This document shows, piece after piece, positions 25,310 to 32,946 of a stretch of 64,000 nucleotides of DNA. Within the stretch, counting starts at the first letter, position 1. Each line of letters begins with the position of its first letter. The stretch covers positions 124,001 to 188,000 of the forward strand of contig NZ_FOUX01000008.1 of assembly GCF_900114995.1 (NCBI RefSeq), given 5' to 3'. The notes under the pieces were generated by a model that was given only the letters and a program-made list of their open reading frames with translations, was not told where the DNA came from and searched no databases. A program made the translations under genes and the position numbers. The DNA comes from Chitinophaga sp. YR627 (GTDB lineage: Bacteria > Bacteroidota > Bacteroidia > Chitinophagales > Chitinophagaceae).

Positions 25310-28300
25310 TTAGAAGGTAGCATTCAGGCTCAGACCGTAGTTACGGGTTGCTGGCGGCATGAAGATATCCACACCGGACAGACCGTTAGCAGTTGACATG
25401 GTCAGCTCAGGATCGAATGGCGCCTTCTTGGAGAAGTACAGCAGGTTACGACCTGTCAGTGACAATTTCAGTGCTCTTACGAAGCTGGTTCCTTTTACCG
25501 GAATGGTATAACCCAGGGCTACTTCACGCAGACGTACGGTTGTAGCGCTGTAGATGTATTCGCCGGAAGCAGCTTCACGACCACCTACAGTTGAATACCA
25601 TTTCTGTGCATCCACCTTAGAAACAGCGTTGCCGTTAGGGTCTACACCATTTACTGCAACTCCGCCTGCATCACGGGCATCACCGGTTGCTTTGGATACG
25701 CCATACTGGTCCATTACAGACTGTGTGATAGACATTACCTTACCGCCGAATTTACCATCGATGAGGAAGGACAGGGTGAAGTCTTTATATTCCAGGTTGT
25801 TGTTCCAGCCAAGCTGCCACCTGGTGTTGGAGTTACCCAGATATACGAAGTCACCACCCTGTTTGATAGGGTTACCATTAGCATCGATCATTACACGGCC
25901 CTGCGCATCGCGCTGTAATACGGTACCGTAAATGTCACCGAAGGAGCCACCCACCTTGAACTTGGATACATAGTTAGAACCGGAAGCGCCGCTGAGTGTA
26001 AACTCGTCTGCGTTTGGAGACAGTTCTTTGATCCTGTTCTGGTTAGTAGCAAAGTTGAGACCTGTAGACCATTTCAGTTTGCTGTTACGCAAAACTTCGT
26101 ATCGTACAACCGCTTCCACACCCTGGTTCTGTATGTTACCTGCGTTGATGAAGTAGTAATCATAGTAAGCACCCTGTGGAGAACGGATCTGTAATGTCTG
26201 ATTTTTAGTGTTTGTCTTGTAGTAGGTCAGATCAGCACTCAGTCTGTTGTCAAAGAAACGCCATTCAGTACCGAATTCCAGTGAGTTGGTCTTTTCAGGT
26301 TTCAGATCCGTGAATGGTGCGGATGGGTTGATGCTGAAGCCACCACCTGCGCTGAATGTATACACAGCAGGATTAGACTGATAAGCCAGCGGAGAGTTAC
26401 CCACCTGTGCGAAGGAACCACGAACTTTTGCAAAGCTGATGAATTCAGGCAGTTTCGCTACGGAGCTCAGGATCACGTTCAGACCTACGGAAGGGTAGAA
26501 ATAAGAACCTGATGGTGTGAATGCCAGATTGGAAGCCCAGTCATTACGTGCAGTCAGGTCTAAATAAGCCCAGTCTTTATAAGAGATGTTGGCACTACCG
26601 AACACAGACTGTACCTGGCTATGGTTTTCCTGCAGGGTACCTGTATTCAGTGGATTGATCGCTTTAAAGTTCTGCAGCACGAAGATGTTCGGGATGTTCA
26701 GACCATCCTGACCAGAGTTGTATTTATCACCTTTGGTCACTACGTCTCTGATGCTACCGCCCAGTACACCTGTGATACGGATCTTATCGCCGATCGGGAT
26801 GTTAAAGTTCGCAAGTACGTCACCATATTGCTGACTGGTAGTGGTGTTGCTATAGATATACACACCATTTGCAGGAGACAATGTGGTTACTGTACCGGCA
26901 TATACTTTCTGCTCGTATACGTCGTTGATACGGTCAATGCTTCCACGGCCCTGGATATTCAGCCATTTGTTGACTTCGTATTTCAGGCTGGCGTTCAGCA
27001 GTAAACGGTTACGATCGAGCGAGTTCGGGTTGCGGTTGACAATCCACCATGGGTTCTGCTGAATGTCTTCGTTGAAAGCCCAGTTCTGCGTCGCCAGACG
27101 TCTTGCCGGATCGAATACTTCGAAACCATTTTTATATGGTGCGAGATCTTTACCGCGAGGGAAAAGATAGAGACCTGTCAGCGGATTGAAATAGAAACCA
27201 CTCAGCGGAGTGTTGTCTATTGTCTGCGTGATATAGTTTACATCTGCTTCAGCAGTCAGTTTATCATTCAGGAAATGACCTGTTTCTTTGAAGCTGATGT
27301 TGTTACGGGACAGTTTATTCTTAGGCTCGATACCTTTTGCGGTGGTATTCGCATAAGAGAAGTATGTCTGCATTTTATCAGTACCACCGGAGAGGCTGAT
27401 AGAGTTGGTCAGGTTATTACCTGTCTGGAAGAAGGAACCGAGGTTGTCCTGTGCGCCACCTGCCAGTTTGCTACCCCAGCTCTGTGTGCTGGTAGCGGTA
27501 GACTGACCGTAGGTATTCTGGAATTCAGGTTTGTAGGCAACGGTATTCAGTTGCAGACTGGAAGAGAAGTTTACAACGGTACGACCGGCTTTACCACTTT
27601 TTGTAGTTACCAGTACCACACCGTTTGCACCCTGGCTACCATACAGCGCAGCTGCGGAAGCACCTTTCAGTACGGATACGCTTTCGATATCGTCCGGGTT
27701 CAGGTTGGAGATCGGGTCACCGCCATCGTAGGAACTGCTGCCACCATATGAGCTGTTAGGCTGGGAGGTCAGGGAGTTGTTCATCGGCACACCATCGATC
27801 ACATATAAAGCCTGGTTGCTACCAAGACCGGATTTAGCACCACGCAGGATCACCTTTGCAGAACCACCTACACCGGAAGAGCTGGAAGAGATGTTCAGAC
27901 CGGCTACTTTACCGTTCAGGGTGTTCATCAGGTTGGGATCTTTTGCTTTGGTCAGTTCGACACCGCTCACCTGCTGGGTCGCATAGGTGATGGATTTTTC
28001 TGATCTTTTCACACCCAGCGCTGTTACCACGACTGTGTTCAGTTGTTTGTTAGACTCCTGTAGTACTACCTGCAGGGAGGTTTGTGTACCTACCGGTACT
28101 TCCTTTTTGTCATAACCTACATAGTTGAACACCAGTACGTCGGTGCTTTCTACCTGGATGGAGAAGTGACCTTTTGCATCGGTCAGTACACCACGGGTAG
28201 TGCCTTTTACCTGGATGGCAACATTAGGCAAAGGCTGGCCTGCACCATCCACCACAGTACCTTCAACCTGAGCAGCAGGTTGTTCAGCTGTGACAGCTGC

Positions 28301-28675
28301 TTCTTTCCGGTCTGCTCTGGGACGGATGACAATGATCTTGTCGGTGATAGTATAAGAAAGCGGCTTGTTTTTCAGACAGTTGTCTAATACAGCTGCAATG
28401 CTGGCGCCTTTTAAGTTAATATCTATAGTACCTGTACCATTCAGCATTTTCTCATCATATACAAACTCGTAGCCCGTTTGCTTACTGATGCTGTTGAATA
28501 TGTCGTAAAGGGCGAGGTGTCTGCCTGTAATGGTAACAGATTGTGAATAAGACCTGGCGCTCAGGTTGAGCGAAAATACCAGGGTTAGAATAGCAGTTAA
28601 TTTCATAACTAACAATAATTTTCTATGCAGGAAGCCTCCCTTCGGAAAGGCCTTGCAGGTCTCGCGTAGTTCCAT
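25310..28675 (-). CDS. SusC/RagA TonB-linked transporter with STN domain (PUL 2)
   Basis: The start is set at the ATG at 28675, where CACAAAAGTATG matches the PUL 1 susC start; an upstream in-frame ATG at 28735 would lengthen it to 1141 residues. A basic N-terminus leads into a signal core (MKLTAILTLVFSLNLSARSYSQ). Then come an STN domain (KQTGYEFVYDEKML region), a carboxypeptidase-like domain (VVDGAGQPLPNVAIQVKG), VVVTALG, a plug with LKGASAAALYGSQGANGV, and a barrel ending in NATF. The STN domain pairs it with the FecR gene upstream. The family is certain; only the start is open. Confidence 0.94.
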   Translation of the reverse strand: MELRETCKAFPKGGFLHRKLLLVMKLTAILTLVFSLNLSARSYSQSVTITGRHLALYDIFNSISKQTGYEFVYDEKMLNGTGTIDINLKGASIAAVLDNCLKNKPLSYTITDKIIVIRPRADRKEAAVTAEQPAAQVEGTVVDGAGQPLPNVAIQVKGTTRGVLTDAKGHFSIQVESTDVLVFNYVGYDKKEVPVGTQTSLQVVLQESNKQLNTVVVTALGVKRSEKSITYATQQVSGVELTKAKDPNLMNTLNGKVAGLNISSSSSGVGGSAKVILRGAKSGLGSNQALYVIDGVPMNNSLTSQPNSSYGGSSSYDGGDPISNLNPDDIESVSVLKGASAAALYGSQGANGVVLVTTKSGKAGRTVVNFSSSLQLNTVAYKPEFQNTYGQSTATSTQSWGSKLAGGAQDNLGSFFQTGNNLTNSISLSGGTDKMQTYFSYANTTAKGIEPKNKLSRNNISFKETGHFLNDKLTAEADVNYITQTIDNTPLSGFYFNPLTGLYLFPRGKDLAPYKNGFEVFDPARRLATQNWAFNEDIQQNPWWIVNRNPNSLDRNRLLLNASLKYEVNKWLNIQGRGSIDRINDVYEQKVYAGTVTTLSPANGVYIYSNTTTSQQYGDVLANFNIPIGDKIRITGVLGGSIRDVVTKGDKYNSGQDGLNIPNIFVLQNFKAINPLNTGTLQENHSQVQSVFGSANISYKDWAYLDLTARNDWASNLAFTPSGSYFYPSVGLNVILSSVAKLPEFISFAKVRGSFAQVGNSPLAYQSNPAVYTFSAGGGFSINPSAPFTDLKPEKTNSLEFGTEWRFFDNRLSADLTYYKTNTKNQTLQIRSPQGAYYDYYFINAGNIQNQGVEAVVRYEVLRNSKLKWSTGLNFATNQNRIKELSPNADEFTLSGASGSNYVSKFKVGGSFGDIYGTVLQRDAQGRVMIDANGNPIKQGGDFVYLGNSNTRWQLGWNNNLEYKDFTLSFLIDGKFGGKVMSITQSVMDQYGVSKATGDARDAGGVAVNGVDPNGNAVSKVDAQKWYSTVGGREAASGEYIYSATTVRLREVALGYTIPVKGTSFVRALKLSLTGRNLLYFSKKAPFDPELTMSTANGLSGVDIFMPPATRNYGLSLNATF

Positions 28676-28682
28676 ACTTTTG
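28652..28682 (+). promoter_or_regulatory. Predicted antisense promoter at the PUL 2 susC start
   Basis: CTTG at 28652-28655, exactly 19 bases, then TACTTTTG at 28675-28682, on the strand opposite susC. This fits the Bacteroidota TTG-N19-TAnnTTTG promoter. The same octamer covers the PUL 1 susC start codon on its antisense strand. Confidence 0.55.
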
Positions 28683-28687
28683 TGTTC

Positions 28688-28776
28688 TTGGCTTAATAAT
28701 CGATTTTCAAAAACGTTAAGGAAATTGGTAGCCATTTTGTACCGGGTTCCGATGGCAGTCGGAATCCGGTTTTTTC
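28688..28776 (+). ncRNA. Predicted antisense leader RNA of PUL 2 susC (DonS-like)
   Basis: Transcription from the promoter at 28652-28682 would start near 28688 and stop at the terminator at 28741-28775, giving about 88 nt antisense to the susC leader. The terminator stem of 12 bp contains a G-U pair that would be C-A on the sense strand, so the fold is built for this strand. The size, position between FecR and susC, and antisense direction match the DonS class of cis-encoded PUL repressor RNAs in Bacteroides. Expression is not shown by sequence alone. Confidence 0.6.
28741..28775 (+). terminator. Terminator pointing against susC (PUL 2)
   Basis: ACCGGGTTCCGA at 28741-28752 pairs with TCGGAATCCGGT at 28759-28770 around loop TGGCAG, followed by T6. 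There is no T-run on the sense (minus) strand. Confidence 0.85.
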
Positions 28777-28871
28777 TACCGGGAATTTGACAGACGTTAA
28801 TTTCTTACGTGGTCATAACTGGAAAAAGATTTTAGTTTTTACATAATGCGGTTCCCTTCTCTCAGAAGGTT

Positions 28872-30056
28872 TTACCGTTGTCCCCAGGGTCGTACGGTTA
28901 CATTGTTTCCGCTGACCTCAAATTGTACCCTTTGAGTCGCTTCCAGCGCGGTCAGTAAATTGCCGGCTTCTTCTCTCCGGGATAGTACGCCCGTCAGGTC
29001 GATATCAGACACATCTCCCTGGTAGCTCACCTGGATGTCATACCAGCGCGACAGCTGTCGCATAATGGTCCGGATATTCGTATTCCTGAAGCGGAACTTA
29101 CCCTCTTTCCAGGCAAGTGTCTGTTCCATATCAGCAGGAGAGACCACAAAATGATCGTCTTTTGCTGACAGGCTGGCCTGAAGGCCTGGTTTCAGTAAAC
29201 TGGCGTCGTTGCCGTGTTTTAATTGCACGGCGCCTTCCACCAGGGTCGTTTTGATGGCCTGTTCGTCGTGATAGGCCATTATATTGAAACTGGTGCCCAA
29301 AACGTTCACCTGTACTTCGTTCACTTTCACCTGGAAAGGCTTGTCTGCCTGCTGCATGATCTCGAAGTAAGCCTCTCCGGTAATTTCTACGGTCCTGTCG
29401 TTACCCGTAAAGGCCGTCGGGAACCTGATACTGCTGGCGGCATTCAACCATACGCGGCTACCATCGGCCAGTGTCAGCTGGTATTGACCGCCATGTGGCG
29501 TTACTACCGTGTTATACATCACTTTTTCTCCTGCGGCGTTTCCGTTATAACTAAGTCTGCCGTTGGTATTTGTGATCTGCATATTACCCTGTTGCGCCAG
29601 TGCGCCGTTTTTTGCGCTGTCCAGTGGTATAACCGTACCATCGGCCAGGGTCAGCATCGCTTTATTAGATCCCGGCAACAGTGGCTTTTGTTTCACAGCT
29701 ACTACCGGAGCCACCTGTTTGTCCGTCCGGGATATATAATATACCCCTGTGGCGATCATACCCGCTAATACAGCCGCAGCCAGGGAGCGATATACCAGTC
29801 TTCTGGTTTTTACAACCCTCAGGCGACGGCGTTGGGCCATCCCTTCGCTGAAAATACCTTCCAGCATTGCGGCAGACTGCCCTTCATCCCAGCCCATATC
29901 GGGCGTTTCGCTGTATAATGTGTCCATTATATCAGCTTTGATGGCAGCAGTATAGGCGTCATCCTGCACGGCCTGCATTAACTGCAGGTGTTCCTCCGGG
30001 GTGATCTCACGACGTTTATACTTCTCTAGCAATCGCTTTATCTCAGGTATTGTCAT
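28872..30056 (-). CDS. FecR-type anti-sigma factor of PUL 2
   Basis: 394 residues with the same order of parts as the PUL 1 copy: a cytoplasmic sigma-binding region (about 1-83), one membrane helix (about 86-108, LVYRSLAAAVLAGMIATGVYYI), a FecR domain (VVTPHGGQYQLTLADGSRVWLNAASS) and a C-terminal DUF4974 domain (FRFRNTNIRTIMRQLSRWYDIQVSY). It is only moderately similar to the PUL 1 FecR, so the two systems should be insulated. It lies 153 bases after its sigma gene. Confidence 0.93.
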   Translation of the reverse strand: MTIPEIKRLLEKYKRREITPEEHLQLMQAVQDDAYTAAIKADIMDTLYSETPDMGWDEGQSAAMLEGIFSEGMAQRRRLRVVKTRRLVYRSLAAAVLAGMIATGVYYISRTDKQVAPVVAVKQKPLLPGSNKAMLTLADGTVIPLDSAKNGALAQQGNMQITNTNGRLSYNGNAAGEKVMYNTVVTPHGGQYQLTLADGSRVWLNAASSIRFPTAFTGNDRTVEITGEAYFEIMQQADKPFQVKVNEVQVNVLGTSFNIMAYHDEQAIKTTLVEGAVQLKHGNDASLLKPGLQASLSAKDDHFVVSPADMEQTLAWKEGKFRFRNTNIRTIMRQLSRWYDIQVSYQGDVSDIDLTGVLSRREEAGNLLTALEATQRVQFEVSGNNVTVRPWGQR

Positions 30057-30209
30057 AAACGATAGTTTGGCACTGGTTGATAGATATAAAGACGATCGTC
30101 AAAACCGAAAGGAGTATTCCGTTGAAAAATTTTTCTGAATTGGTTTTCAGTAGATTAGGTAAGAGCGGGGATTTTATTTTCGGGATTTTCCGGGAAAAAG
30201 GGGAGAAGG

Positions 30210-30806
30210 TCAGATATGCAGCTGCTGTTTCACAAAGCTTCTGACAGTTTGTACGGCCAGTTGCATCTGTTTTTTGACAGTGTGGATGGAAATGTTCATT
30301 TTATGGGAGATCTCTTCATTGCTCAGGCCTTCTTTACGGGCGATATAGACCTTTTTACGTTCAGGGGGAAGGCTGGATACCGCTTTGTTCAACAGGTGGT
30401 CGTACTGGTGCTCCTGGAGGCGATGATCGGTATCTGCAATGGCGGCAGGCTGTAACTGAATGAAGCTATCCAGTGCTTTCAGGAGGTTAGCTTGCTTTTT
30501 GAAATTGTCATATATATGATTACGGGTGAGAATGAAGAGGTAACCGGTGAGGTCTTCCACATCGGACATAGCTTCCCTTTTCAGCCATATTTTCAGAAAA
30601 ACCTCCTGTACGGCCTCCCGGGCCGGTGTGGTGTCTTTCAGATAAAGCATGGCCACATTGAACACTTGTTTACTGTAATGATTAAATACAAGTGTATATG
30701 CAGACTCGTCACCCCTGGCTATCTGCCTTAATAATTCCTGCTCCTCTGGTAAGGATGAATATGACAATTTCCTATCGTTTGAATGCTGCGGTAAAAGTAG
30801 GAACAA
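30210..30806 (-). CDS. FecI-type ECF sigma factor of PUL 2
   Basis: Up to 198 residues. There is no in-frame ATG near the start; TTG at 30806 is the first possible start and a TTG at 30767 (before SYSSLPEEQELL) is equally plausible. Region 2 is YTLVFNHYSKQVFNVAMLYL ... AVQEVFLKIWLKR, and region 4 is LPPERKKVYIARKEGLSNEEISHKMNISIHTVKKQM. It is the first gene of the PUL 2 regulatory set and divergent from the GH43 gene. Family secure; the start is uncertain. Confidence 0.88.
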   Translation of the reverse strand: MFLLLPQHSNDRKLSYSSLPEEQELLRQIARGDESAYTLVFNHYSKQVFNVAMLYLKDTTPAREAVQEVFLKIWLKREAMSDVEDLTGYLFILTRNHIYDNFKKQANLLKALDSFIQLQPAAIADTDHRLQEHQYDHLLNKAVSSLPPERKKVYIARKEGLSNEEISHKMNISIHTVKKQMQLAVQTVRSFVKQQLHI

Positions 30807-31083
30807 AAAATGATATCGAAACTGTCCGATGTGATGAGCGTATTGGCAGAATAGCGGTTTTCGATTGACTATTTGCGGATATATTATCCAATAGTATTAT
30901 TTGTCTGGTCTGGTTGCCGGGGCTGACTGGTCTATCGCTGTAAATTCTATTAAAATGTTGTTTATTAAATAGTTAGTGTGTGTTTTAACGCCAGAAACGG
31001 GTGCTTTAGCCAGAGAATGCCGGGCAAAGTATACAACCTGGATGGTCAATTATTATATTGTGCTTCAAACTGGAAATTATATT

Positions 31084-32055
31084 ATGAGAAAGGTCTTAAC
31101 ATTGTTATTACTGGCAGCCGCTGCCACTTTACCCGCAGCCGCTCAAAAAACGTCTGGTAACCCTATCGTGCAGGGATGGTATGCTGATCCTGAAGCAGTT
31201 ATATGGGGTAAAGAGTATTGGGTATATCCTACATTTTCTGACAAATATGAGAAACAGGTGTTTTTTGATGCCTTTTCTTCCCGGGACCTGATCAAATGGA
31301 CCAAACATCCGCATATCCTGGATACAGCAGCCGTAAAATGGGCTAAAAAGGCGATGTGGGCTCCAGCCATTGTAAAGAAAGACAGTAAATACTACTTCTT
31401 CTTTGCCGCCAATGATATCCAGAGTGATAATGAAGAAGGTGGTATCGGTGTGGCAGTAGCCGATAAACCAGGTGGTCCTTATAAAGATCATATCGGTAAA
31501 CCCCTGATCGACAAATTTTACAATAAGGCACAACCGATCGACCAGTTCGTGTTTCATGACAAAGACGGACAATACTATATTATATATGGTGGATGGCGTC
31601 ATTGTAATATCGCAAAACTGAATGATGACTTCAAAGGATTCACACCTTTTGAAGACGGTAATACCTTTAAAGAGATAACGCCTGCTGGTTATGTGGAAGG
31701 ACCTTTTATGTTCATCCGCAACGGTAAATATTACTTTATGTGGTCAGAAGGTGGCTGGGGCGGTCCGGAGTATTCTGTTGCCTATGCGATCGCTGATTCT
31801 CCGGTAGGTCCTTTTAAACGTATCGGTAAGATCCTTCAGGCTGATACTGCTGTAGCAACCAGCGCAGGTCATCATTCCGTAGTAAACGTACCGGGAACAG
31901 ACCGTTGGTATATCATTTATCACAGACGTCCGCTGACAGAAACTGCTGCTAACAACCGCGTAACATGTATTGACGAAATGCATTTTGACGAGAATGGGCT
32001 GATCGTTCCTGTGAAGATCACAAAAGAGGGTGTTAAAGCAGATAAACTGAAATAA
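31084..32055 (+). CDS. GH43 family glycoside hydrolase, secreted
   Basis: 323 residues from the ATG at 31084, chosen because it begins a proper signal peptide (MRKVLTLLLLAAAATLPAAAQ); the longer frame from 30976 does not. The five-bladed GH43 catalytic triad is visible: D35 in WYADPE, D153 in PIDQF and E205 in YVEGPF. GH43 enzymes act mostly on arabinofuranosyl, xylosyl or galactosyl linkages. It is divergent from the PUL 2 sigma gene and ends in its own terminator, so it is a single-gene unit that could serve PUL 2. The exact substrate cannot be told. Confidence 0.92.
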   Translation: MRKVLTLLLLAAAATLPAAAQKTSGNPIVQGWYADPEAVIWGKEYWVYPTFSDKYEKQVFFDAFSSRDLIKWTKHPHILDTAAVKWAKKAMWAPAIVKKDSKYYFFFAANDIQSDNEEGGIGVAVADKPGGPYKDHIGKPLIDKFYNKAQPIDQFVFHDKDGQYYIIYGGWRHCNIAKLNDDFKGFTPFEDGNTFKEITPAGYVEGPFMFIRNGKYYFMWSEGGWGGPEYSVAYAIADSPVGPFKRIGKILQADTAVATSAGHHSVVNVPGTDRWYIIYHRRPLTETAANNRVTCIDEMHFDENGLIVPVKITKEGVKADKLK

Positions 32056-32100
32056 AGTGTCACATATACAGGCTATACGGTCTGTTGAATAAGTGTATAA

Positions 32101-32140
32101 AAGACGCTGTCACCGAATGGGTCGACAGCGTCTTTTTTTT
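32101..32140 (+). terminator. Terminator of the GH43 gene
   Basis: AAGACGCTGTC at 32101-32111 pairs with GACAGCGTCTT at 32124-32134, followed by a run of eight T. Confidence 0.93.
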
Positions 32141-32946
32141 GATAAAATAATATTAGTAATCGTTTACCTTGAAACCCTTTGCTATTCAATAGCTAAAACG
32201 GTTTACATACAACCAAAAAGTGTTAAAATAGTATTTGGTGATGCGCGCAAATGGTTATAATTATGTACAACGCAATTGTTATTGTACGAAACGTTAAAAT
32301 TAAGTACATTCATTGTGTTAAATAATAGTGAACAAAAGAGACAGTGAACAAAAACGTTAACTACGAGCGTGAACTACGAGAGAACGTAAGCGGTAATTAG
32401 TTATGAAATTCGCGGTTTGACAACCGTCCATGTATAGAAACTTGTCATTTATCGATTTTTTGGAACAAACAGTAACAGTGAATTGTATTACTCGTAAGAG
32501 TATAGAGCGACTTTGGATCAATAAACTATTGAACAGCTAACTATTTGAACTTTTTTTCTTTCTGCAATCAAATCAAATAAACCAAAATCGGATTTGCAAA
32601 CGGGAAGTTAGAACAATGAACAATTATTAATCATCTCAAATTTCTACTGAGTTTACAGCTATCTGCCTGCTATGTAAGGCATAAATAATGTGTTTGAAAG
32701 ATAATAAGTGTCTTTTTAACATAGTAGGTAGGTAGCGTTGTGAAAAACATAAGAGAGACCAAAATTCAGCAACAATGAAAGTGTAAACAGTGCTATGAAC
32801 TAGCATAAGGGGGAAGTATTTTTTCTACAACCAAATTTTTTAACTGACCGAACAATGAAAGGAAACAATGTCGCACGGCGACCAGCGCTTCTATGCCCAC
32901 AAGTGTCTGTCACTTGTTTATTCTCTAACCAAAAACTAAATCGATA
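32141..32946. other. Gene-free 800-base leader of the third susC
   Basis: An AT-rich stretch with no reading frame worth calling. It holds AACTACGAG twice, 13 bp apart (32359-32367 and 32372-32380), as a possible operator. A small hairpin, ACAAGTG/CACTTGT, lies at 32899-32917, 29 bases before the susC ATG. Unlike PULs 1 and 2, no antisense terminator and no FecR gene are present. A leader this long suggests regulation at the RNA or multi-site promoter level. Confidence 0.5.

Noticed and set aside
32141..32946. A third antisense leader RNA before susC at 32947
   Set aside because: The only hairpin (32899-32917) has its weak T-rich tail on the sense strand, and there is no antisense terminator or TAnnTTTG over the start codon.
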